This document shows, one piece after another, positions 7,847 to 16,324 of a DNA stretch of 43,901 nucleotides. Under the pieces are notes generated by a model. The model was not told the DNA's origin, did no database searches, and saw only the letters and a program-made list of their open reading frames with translations. A program made the position numbers and the translations under genes. Every line of letters begins with the position of its first letter. Position 1 is the first letter of the stretch. Source of the DNA: Nitrososphaeraceae archaeon (GTDB lineage Archaea; Thermoproteota; Nitrososphaeria; Nitrososphaerales; Nitrososphaeraceae); contig JAKEIK010000307.1 of NCBI GenBank assembly GCA_022545895.1, forward strand, positions 1-43,901. Reading direction: 5' to 3'.

Positions 7847-9304
7847 TCACACTAAAGGCATTGGTCTAACTAACTTCGTTAAATCCGCTCTATAGTAATC
7901 GAGTTTATCGGGATCGTATTTCTGCACTGTTTCAATCGATTCACCTTTATTCATTCTACGGGCTATTACATCTCTATGGACATAACTACTAACAAATTCA
8001 TATCGACGGCGCCTTGCTTCCTGGAGAAAACCAGACCGTAGAAGGTGTCCTCCAGTTTCTCCCAAGTACTCGGGTTTAATTCTTATCCATTCCATGTATA
8101 CAGTATTCTTTCTGCCGAAATTTTCATCATGTGTACCTCGTCGAAGCTTATATCTTTCGAGGGGACCCCCATTTACGTAGCCAACGACATGTCCACTTGG
8201 GGTATTTGTTCTGAGTGTAATCAAAATAGTCTCCTTTGCACATAAAGACTTCTTGAAATCTACTTCGTTTGGAGATATGGGAGCGTGAATTTCTTTATAC
8301 ATTTTCATGATTGAATTAATTAAATTAGTGAGCATATGATCGGTGTTTTCCACTGCAGTTACTAGGTTCAGTTCCTTTCTTCGTAACATAGCTCGTATTT
8401 GTACTTCATTTTCCCATGCCTCCCTGAAATCAGCAACGTTGTCATAAAAATTTTTCTTGAACTCTTCAGGTATTGCTTGAAGTACTGGATCGAGCATGCT
8501 TTTTTCTTCCTTCAATGCCGTAAAGTAATTTACGGAATTCTCATTTATGACTGATGGATGCCATCCCATAGCATGTGCGTTAAGTCTAGCCAATTCCTTT
8601 GAGTATTCAAAATTGCCCAAGCAATAACCGGCGATACGATCACAAATTGACAAGAACCATCCTAGTTCTTCATAATGTTGTCGGGTGTTGATATCATTTT
8701 CAGGAATGCCAGCTTCAGTAAATAGGTCGGACATTCTTTTTCGTGCGTATTCTGCAATACCATCTTTGAATGGATATGCAGTACGATGTATTAAAGCAAT
8801 AGCGATATCGAGATCTATTTTAAATGGTTGTACAAGTTTTCTGATTTTATCATCACCTCTGATGAATGACTCGACATCGTCTTCATGAGGCTTGTCAAAG
8901 CGCTTTAGTGGATCATAATCATGAAAGAGCGCGGCAACAAAGAGTGTTTCGATGTCCTTTTGATTGAATCTATTTTCGTACTTTTTCTGTAACCCTATTA
9001 TTGCAAGTAAAGTGAAATAGGTGACTTCCAATTCATGATTGATATTGTGATATCCATAATAGTCCGAACCAAGACCATTTTTTGAAAATTCGGAAACAGC
9101 ATGTCGGATAAGCCTTCGTGCTTGTGTCTTATTAAGTCCGATATTCTCACAAAGTTCAATAATTTTATCCTTTAAGATCGATTCTCTGGCTATTCCTACA
9201 TTGTATCTGATCCACCATGGAAGTAGCTTGACTCTCTTATAGAATTCATACCAACGCGGAATTGCTTCTTGTGCGAGAGGATTAAATCGTGGCTGCTTTT
9301 TCAT
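7847..9304 (-). CDS. HD-domain phosphohydrolase fused to a C-terminal GNAT-like domain
   Basis: The N-terminal ~300 residues resemble metal-dependent HD phosphohydrolases of the cyclic-nucleotide phosphodiesterase type. In the track's 503-residue numbering there is HNINH near 104-108, FHDYDP with the HD pair at 146-147, a later His at 191 and an Asp at 240. The last ~130 residues (HVVGYVNGGP, YMEWIRIKPEY, GGHLLRSGFLQEARRR) look like an acetyltransferase-type GNAT fold, with a weak acetyl-CoA loop. The track starts at 9358, but I prefer the ATG at 9304: GGAGATGAT lies directly before it, and a TATA-like CCATTTATAC at 9361-9373 would place the transcript start downstream of 9358. The substrate is unknown; a fusion suggests coupling of nucleotide hydrolysis or sensing to acylation. 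The HD part is surer than the GNAT part. Confidence 0.8.
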   Translation of the reverse strand: MKKQPRFNPLAQEAIPRWYEFYKRVKLLPWWIRYNVGIARESILKDKIIELCENIGLNKTQARRLIRHAVSEFSKNGLGSDYYGYHNINHELEVTYFTLLAIIGLQKKYENRFNQKDIETLFVAALFHDYDPLKRFDKPHEDDVESFIRGDDKIRKLVQPFKIDLDIAIALIHRTAYPFKDGIAEYARKRMSDLFTEAGIPENDINTRQHYEELGWFLSICDRIAGYCLGNFEYSKELARLNAHAMGWHPSVINENSVNYFTALKEEKSMLDPVLQAIPEEFKKNFYDNVADFREAWENEVQIRAMLRRKELNLVTAVENTDHMLTNLINSIMKMYKEIHAPISPNEVDFKKSLCAKETILITLRTNTPSGHVVGYVNGGPLERYKLRRGTHDENFGRKNTVYMEWIRIKPEYLGETGGHLLRSGFLQEARRRRYEFVSSYVHRDVIARRMNKGESIETVQKYDPDKLDYYRADLTKLVRPMPLV

Positions 9305-9360
9305 ATCATCTCCATTTCCGCTTACACGACAGGACAATCTTTCATGATTAATATACATAC

Positions 9361-9373
9361 TGAGTATAAATGG
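9361..9373 (-). promoter_or_regulatory. Candidate TATA box of the HD-GNAT gene
   Basis: Read on the minus strand this is CCATTTATACTCA. With the usual ~25-base spacing, transcription would begin near 9345, past the upstream ATG at 9358 and about 40 bases before the ATG at 9304. It therefore supports the shorter protein. Confidence 0.4.
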
Positions 9374-9427
9374 TTTATTTTGGATTTACTCACCTCAAAT
9401 AATTTAATTATCTACTTAAATCATTGA

Positions 9428-9445
9428 AAATCTTTTAAAAGATTT
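9428..9445. repeat. Perfect 18-base palindrome
   Basis: AAATCTTTTAAAAGATTT is identical to its reverse complement. It lies upstream of the HD-GNAT gene and downstream of the ABM-like gene, both on the minus strand. It could be an operator for the HD gene or part of a terminator for the gene ending at 9653; it is AT-only in the centre, so chance is possible. Confidence 0.45.
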
Positions 9446-9652
9446 CTGGCAGGTGGATAGTTAACTGGAAGGTAATAGATAGATCCGCTAGTGCTACGCT
9501 ACATCTCTGTTCATAGCTCTAGAATCGGCAAGGCGTGTTAGCTGCAATAATTAGAAAAATTATACTTTGTCTATGTCTGGGATAAATGGCCAAGTGTGGA
9601 CAATCTGTGGAAATCGCTGAAAGAATTTCGTGTAGCATTAATCAATTTTTCA

Positions 9653-9976
9653 TCAAGACAATCTAAAATCGAATATGTGGTATTCACTTTTTTCTGGTAA
9701 TTGTTCAAGCAAAGGCTTTATTTTTTCCAGAAATTCCGAGTAATTCATGCCATTGTAATAAGAATCCATATCGTCTTTTGCGTCCCAGAATGTAATGTTA
9801 ACTATAGATGGTGGATCCTCCAAACTTTCCCTTAAAAGGTATCCCTTAAAGCCCTTCACCCTTCCTATATTGCTATTGTAAAAGTCAGCAATCATCTTTA
9901 AGGCTATTACGCGCTGTCCCTTCTTACAACGTTCGTTAAATTGCATTGCATACTTGACATCAGATATTTGTAGCAT
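9653..9976 (-). CDS. ABM-like dimeric alpha/beta-barrel protein
   Basis: A 107-residue protein with the length and layout of antibiotic-biosynthesis-monooxygenase/stress-response barrel proteins: alternating strands and amphipathic helices, a central NITFWDAKDDMDSYYNG segment typical of the helix following a strand, and a C-terminal strand (EYHIFDF). Such proteins dimerise and may act as small oxygenases or heme or quinone-binding proteins; no catalytic residues can be assigned here. The start Met is followed closely by what should be the first strand region. Confidence 0.6.
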   Translation of the reverse strand: MLQISDVKYAMQFNERCKKGQRVIALKMIADFYNSNIGRVKGFKGYLLRESLEDPPSIVNITFWDAKDDMDSYYNGMNYSEFLEKIKPLLEQLPEKSEYHIFDFRLS

Positions 9977-10493
9977 TTTATTTATTATTTAATATAGAGG
10001 AAATTGATAAGCATTTTCTTTCTTTTACCCTTAAAGAAAACCTGATGATACTACAATCAATTATCACAAGCGAACTACTATTTGGTAATATTGTTTATTG
10101 TTTTATCATAAAGAAAACATTCACTTTTCATCTGTATCATCTTGACATTGTGTGGCCGTAAATTCCCTGTATCTTACTTATTTAGCTTTCAAAATGTAAA
10201 ACACGAGATTTTGTTTTGTTTCGCTTTCACCGTTTACTTACAGAATAGACACTCAAGCTTAGTCATCTGACCAGATATCTTGTATGGCCGCAATCATTTG
10301 TGACCGTTGGTGTAACGATCAGTTGCCAGGGCTTTTGTGTTTTGTGATAAATACATATTCCCTTACAAGTCACACTCTTTTTTCTCCCGATAATTATTCA
10401 TGGTAAGCTTCAATAGTTTCTCACATGTAGTAATATTCAGAAACTACTTTGTGTATATATGCGGATTATCTGATTCGCTTTTTTTATCCTTAG
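9977..10493. other. Non-coding gap
   Basis: About 520 AT-rich bases between two minus-strand genes. I see no reading frame with coding character on either strand and no RNA-gene signature. Part of it must hold the promoter of the ABM-like gene starting at 9976. Confidence 0.35.
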
Positions 10494-10907
10494 TTAAAGC
10501 CAGATATTTTCAATATTAGTTTTCTTTCTTATTGCAATATGTGAAAAATCCTCACCTTTTATTGCCCCGTGCCAGTGTATTAGTCCTGCTGGAACGCGAA
10601 CTATATCTCCTTTCTTGATTTCATATTCCTTGTTTAGTACTCTTGTACTCCCACTCTGGTCACTGACGTCCATTTTCTCCACAAAGACAACCGTCCCCTT
10701 TCCCTCAGTAGGGATAAGAATCTGTTCAGACATATGAATATGGGGTCTAGTTGTACAGCCGCTTCTAAATTCTACATAATAAATTTCTTCTTCGGAAGAA
10801 GTTTCCTCAGCCATCTTGCGCATCATAAAGTCCCCAGTGAAATGCTTCTCATGTTCTATTTTTGGTATCTCGGTCATATAATTAACATTCAGTATTTTTA
10901 GGTCCAT
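10494..10907 (-). CDS. Cupin-domain protein with a metal-binding His cluster
   Basis: A 137-residue cupin. The first motif PHIHMSEQILIPTEGKG gives the two His and the Glu or Gln expected for a metal site, and the second, IKKGDIVRVPAGLIHWHG, supplies the final His. This matches cupin_2 proteins better than the cupin at 7202. The function could be dioxygenase, isomerase or sensor; nothing adjacent decides it. The ATG at 10907 is used; MTEIPK eleven residues in is an alternative start. Confidence 0.85.
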   Translation of the reverse strand: MDLKILNVNYMTEIPKIEHEKHFTGDFMMRKMAEETSSEEEIYYVEFRSGCTTRPHIHMSEQILIPTEGKGTVVFVEKMDVSDQSGSTRVLNKEYEIKKGDIVRVPAGLIHWHGAIKGEDFSHIAIRKKTNIENIWL

Positions 10908-11315
10908 TATTAGTTACCACCATAATTGTCTAGTTTGCGAGAATATTAATGCTACTGGCTGTTAAAAATTATGCCACTGCAGACCAATTTTTTGTTCCTT
11001 TGCATGAGTGCGTATTTTGAGAACAGGACTTTAGAAACACAGTAGCATATTCTAAGAGACCAAGATCAGCTGAATTTTTGGTCTGGAGGTGTCTTGTTTC
11101 TTAGGTATCTTGATTCAAAAAAGCAATTGAAGTGATTGTTCTATTGAACATCCCAGGGATTTCTCCGATTTGTAAGGCTTGTACCGATAATTCCACTTTG
11201 GACTCCCGTAGCATCTTCATATGTATAAATGATTGTGAAATTAGAAAATTTTTATGTTAACTATTCTACACTCACTGTCTTTTAGGCTCTTATTTTCATT
11301 CAAATTTAGTAAGAA
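10908..11315. other. Gap with a short protein-like minus-strand frame
   Basis: Between the divergent genes at 10907 and 11316 no gene is certain. On the minus strand around 11140-11255 a start-less frame reads FTIIYTYEDATGVQSGIIG and then TSLTNRRNPW before a stop; this looks more like protein than chance but belongs to no family I can name. It may be a relic. Confidence 0.3.
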
Positions 11316-11525
11316 ATGAAGGAAACAAAAACAGAATTAACTCCAGCGAAGTATAAATTTGAACAACCCATTGTCCCCAAGAGAATCATGCATAGAATGG
11401 ATATTCGTATAAAGACCTCATTATTATCTTCAATTCTTAGCGACTCCCTTGACAGGGCGTTCGTCGACTATGTGAAATGCATCGGTTATAGTGTTTATGA
11501 GAAAAAGGTCAGTAGCACGAAGTAA
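11316..11525 (+). CDS. Small hypothetical protein
   Basis: A 69-residue frame, basic, with no Cys cluster, signal peptide or membrane segment. It has an ATG and an AT-rich upstream region. The middle (IRIKTSLLSSILSDSLDRAFVDY) could form a helix. I do not recognise it, and it could be spurious. Confidence 0.4.
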   Translation: MKETKTELTPAKYKFEQPIVPKRIMHRMDIRIKTSLLSSILSDSLDRAFVDYVKCIGYSVYEKKVSSTK

Positions 11526-11610
11526 ACGACTGAAGATTTTCAATTTGCTTGCTAATTAATAAATCTCATTTTCTGACTACGCTGAGATAGACTGAACTAG
11601 GTTCTTTAAT

Positions 11611-11853
11611 TCACTGGCGGACTAAGATGCTCTCATTTTCTGCCTTTGTTATCGTATCCGCTAAGAAATAATATGGTATCTTTGCCAATTGCTCGATTTT
11701 CCAGTGACAGCTCCAACAAAATCCACATATAATGCAACTAAACTGGGTTCTTACATTGCAGGACCTACATTCGTGGTATTTATAGCCAATACTATCCCTT
11801 AGATACTCATGTTTTAAGTAATTTCTCTTTGTCCCGATTGTTCGGGATATCAT
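11611..11853 (-). CDS. Small Cys-rich zinc-finger protein
   Basis: An 80-residue protein with CRSC and, after ten residues, CIICGFCWSC, giving six closely packed Cys. His residues at HEC and CHW could also bind. This is a compact zinc-knuckle arrangement, probably one or two zinc ions. The N-terminal ~28 residues are basic. Function is unknown, but nucleic-acid binding is plausible. It lies in a run of five small zinc-finger genes on the minus strand (11611-13161). Confidence 0.65.
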   Translation of the reverse strand: MISRTIGTKRNYLKHEYLRDSIGYKYHECRSCNVRTQFSCIICGFCWSCHWKIEQLAKIPYYFLADTITKAENESILVRQ

Positions 11854-11969
11854 TTCAATATGTATTATATACCTATACTATAATATATGTTCTTTGGAAA
11901 TATTATATAGTAATTACTAAGTATTGTATCGTTTCTTCGTATAGAATATCTCTTCTAGATATCAGTATG

Positions 11970-12212
11970 TTAAGTCATTTGGGATACCATATTAGATGAG
12001 GTAATTGAATGTGACTTCTTTATTGTATAGAGACAGAAGTCGCACTCTTCACACATATAGTACAAACTATCGAAATCAGAACACAAGGTCATGATGTTGT
12101 AACAACGTGGACACTCTATATCATGTTCCAGTGATGGAGATAAGGTCGTATGGTCTTCTTTTCCTTTTGAAGCCACGTATTCCAACTTGGTGACATTTTT
12201 TTCCTTTCTCAT
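11970..12212 (-). CDS. Small zinc-ribbon protein
   Basis: An 80-residue protein with IECPRCYNIM, then sixteen residues, then YMCEECDFCLYTIKK: two CxxC pairs forming a zinc ribbon. The N-terminus is charged and disordered-looking. It is probably DNA-, RNA- or protein-binding. The upstream bases on the minus strand include a GGAG-like AAAGGAGATAATAG stretch shortly before the ATG, which supports this start. Confidence 0.7.
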   Translation of the reverse strand: MRKEKNVTKLEYVASKGKEDHTTLSPSLEHDIECPRCYNIMTLCSDFDSLYYMCEECDFCLYTIKKSHSITSSNMVSQMT

Positions 12213-12422
12213 TTGCTATTATCTCCTTTTACGTCACTCATTGTTATTAAAGGCTAAATCACCACACCGGGAGGGGGTATATTAGTCAAATGGATACAGT
12301 TTTGATGGCTCAAAAGGCCATATTATGTATATCATATTTACAGAAAAAAATAATGTGAAAAAATATGGATACTAATTTCATGAATAATGTTATCAAACAT
12401 TCCTTTAATCAGCCAAACTAAA

Positions 12423-12656
12423 ATGTTTATTCAGGACGAAGAAATAATTGCACCTAACGCTAAGTTACACGAACAGATTAATGCACTAAATTGATTTATC
12501 TCTAATCAGTGTGATTGCAAGAATAGAAAGTATCCCCATTTTATTGTAGTGTCGGTACGAACTGATCAGGTGAATTATATCGATATTCATTATGGTAGCG
12601 GTAGGTTGCTGCCCGAGAGTTCTTGGATAAACCAGTTGCATCACGGGTTATGCTAA
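12423..12656 (+). pseudogene. Small gene interrupted by an in-frame TGA
   Basis: An ATG at 12423 opens MFIQDEEIIAPNAKLHEQ and so on for 23 codons, a TGA follows at 12492-12494, and the same frame continues with FISNQCDCKNRKYPHF, then IVVSVRTDQVNYIDIHYGSG, to a TAA at 12654. Both halves read as protein, and without the TGA the whole is 77 residues. A CGA-to-TGA change (Arg to stop) is the simplest history. Stop read-through is possible but unsupported. The family is unknown to me. Confidence 0.6.
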
Positions 12657-12707
12657 TTTCTCTCCATACTCAATTGGAATGAAATATGATACTGGTAAAT
12701 GGTATAA

Positions 12708-12724
12708 GAACCAGAATCTGGTTC
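12708..12724. terminator. 17-base dyad between convergent genes
   Basis: GAACCAGA-A-TCTGGTTC has perfect 8-base arms around one base. It lies between the broken plus-strand gene ending at 12656 and the minus-strand finger gene ending at 12758, where a two-way terminator would fit. There is no adjacent long T run, so an operator role is also possible. Confidence 0.4.
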
Positions 12725-12757
12725 AATCCGTATCAAAAATTAGTCTTCTTCAGAAAA

Positions 12758-12889
12758 TTACCATTGCCGTTTGTCACCTTCAAGGAGACCAGAATCTGAG
12801 TGAATTCTATCTATATGTTTGGAGAGTTCGTTTTTATCTTTAAACTTCGATTCACAATAAGGACAGGAAACTTGACCATCAGTTGACAT
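12758..12889 (-). CDS. Tiny C2H2 zinc-finger protein (43 residues)
   Basis: This gene is too short for the ORF track. An ATG at 12887-12889 starts MSTDGQVSCPYCESKFKDKN, followed by ELSKHIDRIHSD. It is one classical C2H2 finger, CxxC-x12-HxxxxH, taking up most of a 43-residue protein that ends GDKRQW. AT-rich sequence with a TATA-like run near 12940-12950 precedes it at a suitable distance. C2H2 fingers in archaea are usually single and may bind DNA or proteins. The intact motif and clean start make it a real gene. Confidence 0.75.
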   Translation of the reverse strand: MSTDGQVSCPYCESKFKDKNELSKHIDRIHSDSGLLEGDKRQW

Positions 12890-13002
12890 TCAAGGATAGT
12901 ATGTCTGTCCTTTGCATTTAAGTTGATCGTTCTGGATTTTTATATTTTTAATATAGGGCTTGGCAGCAAAACAAAGTTAAGAAATTATAAAGTTACAGGT
13001 TA

Positions 13003-13161
13003 TTAGATGGCCATAAATTCGTCTTTCTGGTTTAGTAACCTGAGATCATCATCTGTATCTATCATCCATTCAACTAAGTGATCATCTAGCTTATGATACT
13101 TCGTTAGATGTTCCTTGCGTTTATCATTATCAATTTGTTGTTTACATACGCCACATATCAA
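13003..13161 (-). CDS. Tiny C2H2-like zinc-finger protein (52 residues)
   Basis: Also below the track's length cut. The frame starts at TTG 13161, only two codons after a stop, and encodes MICGVCKQQIDNDKRKEHLT, KYHKLDDHLVEWMIDTDDD and a short tail. CGVC and HLTKYH give a CxxC-x12-HxxxH finger. The strongly acidic and amphipathic C-terminal tail may mediate dimer or partner contact. No clear Shine-Dalgarno sequence is present. Together with the neighbouring finger gene it makes a pair in the same orientation. Confidence 0.65.
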   Translation of the reverse strand: MICGVCKQQIDNDKRKEHLTKYHKLDDHLVEWMIDTDDDLRLLNQKDEFMAI

Positions 13162-13287
13162 GTGGAATTACTTTCGCTAATATAGCTAGATAGTGGAATT
13201 TTAACCTATCATATCGCTAGCGATATCAGAGTGACATACTTTTGCAAAACTTTTTTCACAAGCAAAAATCTCGGGGTGGTATATATG

Positions 13288-13491
13288 CTAGTTCAATTGT
13301 TCTTCAAAACCATGATTATGATTAATGAGTCTCCTGTGCCCTTCAGCCCAATAAATTGAGATTATTAAAACATACTTGTCTTGTGTTATCCGATCTATAT
13401 CAATTCCCACAAAAGGAACTATTTGGTTGATGGTGTGGCCCCATAGCATGGTCTGGGATGGCGGCCTGAGGCTACTGAGGTTTCCGATCAA
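13288..13491 (-). CDS. Small hypothetical protein downstream of a shared motif
   Basis: A 67-residue frame with no recognised motif; the sequence from MLWGHTINQ onward looks most protein-like, so the true start may be internal. Its upstream region carries the ATATAGTCTATTTAG sequence (13573-13587) also found near other genes of this window, at a distance consistent with a promoter. I cannot name the family. Confidence 0.4.
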   Translation of the reverse strand: MIGNLSSLRPPSQTMLWGHTINQIVPFVGIDIDRITQDKYVLIISIYWAEGHRRLINHNHGFEEQLN

Positions 13492-13572
13492 CCAGTTTCA
13501 AAAAGCACATATTATTAGATATCTCTGGATATATGTTGATTCGATATGATCTACTAACAACATACGATCACA

Positions 13573-13587
13573 ATATAGTCTATTTAG
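13573..13587. promoter_or_regulatory. Shared motif ATATAGTCTATTTAG, copy 1
   Basis: This 15-base sequence is identical to the one at 20482-20496. It lies just beyond the 3' end of the AbrB-PhoU gene and about 80 bases before the small minus-strand ORF at 13491. Read on the minus strand (CTAAATAGACTATAT) it contains a TATA-like core, so it may be a promoter, an operator, or both. Confidence 0.45.
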
Positions 13588-13631
13588 ATGGCGTAGGTTT
13601 TGATTAAAATAGATAAAGTAGTTTAATTTAG

Positions 13632-14675
13632 CTATGCGGGCTCAGTTATTGCATTCACACTTTGGTTCAATGCAGCCTCGGCTATATCCGCTCCATGCTC
13701 GGCAGTTCTCCTTATTTCTGCCAAGATCAATGGGATAGGTGTTGTATCGTAATCTTGAAATTTGTTCAACATTGCTAGAATATCATTTTCAGCCGAAGCA
13801 ATACTCTGTACTTGGTCTGTTATCTTATCGGCTGCATAATAATCCCCTTGCAAGAACGCTCCTACAGAATTGTCTACTAATTTGAGTGACATCTCGCTCA
13901 TCTCTTTAATTTTCAACAATATTTCGTTAGGCAACTTCATATCATTTTGCTGACATTCATAGGCAATGCGTGAGCCATGATCAGCAATTCTTTCAAGACT
14001 TTTTCCGGCTGCACGATAGGCAAAACAGTCTGTTGGTCTCTTTAGCCCAATTTCATACAAAAGTCGTTCATGCTGCGATGCGATTACGAGATTTCTAAGC
14101 AGATACAAGCTGAATCTATCAACTTCATCATCTGCTCTTATTGTATTCTTTGCTAACTCCTTATCGTTGCTGCACAATGCGGTGATAGCATCCCTATGCA
14201 TAGATACCCCTATCAGAAACATCCTTCTTAAGGCGGTGTTCATTGACAATCCTGCTGCTATGCCCATTAAAATCGTGACAGTTATGAGCTGTGATGAATC
14301 TTCAATTATCTCGGCGCCAATAAGATTTCTGTTAACTACCTCTCTCACAGCATCACGTTGTTTAGGAAGAAATCTTTCTCCCTCAGGTTTTATGTGTATA
14401 ATATTGTAACCACGCAAATACATAGATATTACTTTGCGTTTCACAGTATTGGCGCCTTCCTTGCCACTTACTTTGCATGTACATTCTTCGGTAAGAGATG
14501 TTCTCATAATATTTGGAAATACTGAAAGTGAGCTATTCATCCCTCGTACGATAGTAACCGGGTCGCCTACTCTGAGTTGCATTTCAGCCATCCATTTTTT
14601 TGGGAGTGAAATTATGAAAGTTGATCTACCCGTAAATTGAAGTTTGCGAGTTTCATTATTATCCATGGGCGGCAT
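13632..14675 (-). CDS. PhoU-domain regulator with an N-terminal AbrB-like DNA-binding domain
   Basis: Residues ~9-50 (RKLQFTGRSTFIISLPKKWM, then LRVGDPVTIV) match the SpoVT/AbrB swapped-hairpin domain of archaeal PhoU-type regulators. The rest is helical with two PhoU repeats, showing the ERIADHGSRIAYE signature near residue 210 and a second HGADIAEAA segment near the C-terminus. It should sense the state of phosphate uptake through PhoU and bind DNA through the AbrB part. It is the last gene of the pst cluster on this strand, 98 bases after phoU. That gap holds CACTATAGGATCTAAATAGA, so it may have its own promoter. The family is well known in archaea; the DNA target is not. Confidence 0.9.
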   Translation of the reverse strand: MPPMDNNETRKLQFTGRSTFIISLPKKWMAEMQLRVGDPVTIVRGMNSSLSVFPNIMRTSLTEECTCKVSGKEGANTVKRKVISMYLRGYNIIHIKPEGERFLPKQRDAVREVVNRNLIGAEIIEDSSQLITVTILMGIAAGLSMNTALRRMFLIGVSMHRDAITALCSNDKELAKNTIRADDEVDRFSLYLLRNLVIASQHERLLYEIGLKRPTDCFAYRAAGKSLERIADHGSRIAYECQQNDMKLPNEILLKIKEMSEMSLKLVDNSVGAFLQGDYYAADKITDQVQSIASAENDILAMLNKFQDYDTTPIPLILAEIRRTAEHGADIAEAALNQSVNAITEPA

Positions 14676-14773
14676 ACAGGTTCAATCGATTATTTAACGC
14701 AACTCACTTATGCATTTTATCACTTGTGATCATATGCCACTATAGGATCTAAATAGAGGCTAATCTGTGATTT

Positions 14774-15424
14774 TCATCTTCGAGGGCTAGAGTCAGCAGT
14801 GACAATGTAGTGAACACAATCGCTGATATAACAGGCATGGTCGGCAATTCTTTCTAAATATCTTAGTATAAGCAGTGCAGAGATAAAACACCTCACTTCT
14901 GCATAGGCATATTCTCTGTCCCGTGGTGTCAGCACGAATCTCAAGTATGATCGATAGAGTGCGTCCACACTATCATCCATCATATAGAGCTTTTTTGAAG
15001 TGTCTTTGTCGAGTTTCTTTAGTGATTCCACGCTCAGCTTAATCATGTTTTTAGCTGTGTTTGCCATTTCGATAACGTATGACTTGTCGCAGTCTGGAAT
15101 AGCCCCAATCGCTTCCAGTACATCTGAAATATCATATGCATACCTGCCAAATCTTGAAAAGCCGTATGCGACATCCATACAAGACTGGATGAATCTAAGA
15201 TCTCTTGCTACCGGTTGGTATCTTGCTATTAATTCAGTTGCAAAATCCGCCACTTCTAGCTGAAGAATTCTGAGCTTTTCTGAATATTCAAAGATCTGCG
15301 GCCGAAGCATAACTCCCTTTTCATATGATTCTAAAGCCGCATTAACAGACTCCTCGGACAGAGTGGCCATGTCCATTATTAGATTTCTGATGCGATCTAA
15401 CCCTATGTCAAGAAGCCGAGCCAA
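14774..15424 (-). CDS. phoU: Phosphate transport regulator PhoU
   Basis: A 216-residue all-helical protein with two three-helix PhoU repeats; ERIADHACYISDCVHYI near the C-terminus is the conserved metal-binding signature, and YGFSRFGRYAYDISD is its partner in the first repeat. PhoU proteins bind the Pst transporter and couple external phosphate to its activity and to gene control. It starts with TTG only a few bases after the pstB stop, so the two are surely co-transcribed. There is no DNA-binding domain, unlike the downstream paralogue. Confidence 0.93.
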   Translation of the reverse strand: MARLLDIGLDRIRNLIMDMATLSEESVNAALESYEKGVMLRPQIFEYSEKLRILQLEVADFATELIARYQPVARDLRFIQSCMDVAYGFSRFGRYAYDISDVLEAIGAIPDCDKSYVIEMANTAKNMIKLSVESLKKLDKDTSKKLYMMDDSVDALYRSYLRFVLTPRDREYAYAEVRCFISALLILRYLERIADHACYISDCVHYIVTADSSPRR

Positions 15425-15432
15425 GCTACGTA

Positions 15433-16254
15433 CTATCCAAACTTTCCAGAGATGTATCTCTCTGTCAATTCTTTTTCTGGATTCTTGAATATCTGACTTG
15501 TTGCTCCGTATTCAATCATTTCTCCAAGATACATAAAAGCTGTGAAATCTGACACTCTTGCAGCCTGCTGCATATTATGTGTCACGATTACAATGGTAAC
15601 ATGTTCCTTAAGACTTCGTACAAGCTCTTCAATTTTTGAAGATGCCAATGGATCTAAAGCTGATGTAGGCTCGTCCATGAGTAACACTTCTGGCTGCATC
15701 GCGAGTGCTCTTGCAATGCAAAGTCGCTGTTGTTGGCCTCCAGACAAACTCATGCCTGGCTTCTCTAGTTCAGTTCTTACCTCCTCCCATAATGCAGCAC
15801 CTTTTAGACTTTCCTCCACAACTTCTGCGATTAGATTCTTGTCTTTAATCCCGTTTAGTTTCAACCCAGCAGCAACATTATCGGATATACTCATTGTCGG
15901 AAATGGATTTGGTTTTTGAAACACCATTCCTACACGTCTCTTAACAACTACTGGATCAATGGATTTATCATATATATCTGCGCCATCAACCAACACTTGA
16001 CCGTCTACTCGAGCATTGGGAGTCATTTCATGCATACGATTGAGACATCGAATCAATGTAGTTTTGCCACATCCAGACGGTCCTATAAAAGCAGTTACGG
16101 ATTTATCTTTAATATTTAAATTAATATTTTTTAATGCCTGCTTTCGACCAAACCAGGCATTTATTTCCTTAATAACAACTTTGTACCTATCAGTGGTTTC
16201 TATTGGCCCAGCTACCGCTGCTTCCTCCTCTCGCATTACTTCTTCCACAGTCAA
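15433..16254 (-). CDS. pstB: Phosphate ABC transporter ATP-binding protein PstB
   Basis: ATPase subunit of the high-affinity phosphate importer. Walker [18 protein letters not shown], the PstB-typical [14 protein letters not shown]-loop, signature [14 protein letters not shown], Walker [13 protein letters not shown] and a switch THNMQQA are all intact. It drives phosphate uptake at the inner face of the membrane. The track start is TTG 16254; the ATG at codon 7 is an alternative, and the first ~20 residues are not conserved. The 70-base gap before it carries TCTATATAGTTAGTATAGAT, related to but not identical with the shared motif. Confidence 0.97.
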   Translation of the reverse strand: MTVEEVMREEEAAVAGPIETTDRYKVVIKEINAWFGRKQALKNINLNIKDKSVTAFIGPSGCGKTTLIRCLNRMHEMTPNARVDGQVLVDGADIYDKSIDPVVVKRRVGMVFQKPNPFPTMSISDNVAAGLKLNGIKDKNLIAEVVEESLKGAALWEEVRTELEKPGMSLSGGQQQRLCIARALAMQPEVLLMDEPTSALDPLASSKIEELVRSLKEHVTIVIVTHNMQQAARVSDFTAFMYLGEMIEYGATSQIFKNPEKELTERYISGKFG

Positions 16255-16324
16255 GGACCTAGTAAATTAGGGCATTTCAGCTACATATGGATTGTCTATA
16301 TAGTTAGTATAGATGAATATGGAA

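Noticed and set aside
12492-12494. In-frame TGA as a selenocysteine codon
   Set aside because: No downstream hairpin of SECIS type was recognised, the group is not known to use selenocysteine, and a CGA-to-TGA mutation explains it more simply.
15542-15919. 125-residue plus-strand ORF
   Set aside because: It lies entirely inside pstB on the other strand and is rich in Ser and Cys as expected for an antisense shadow.
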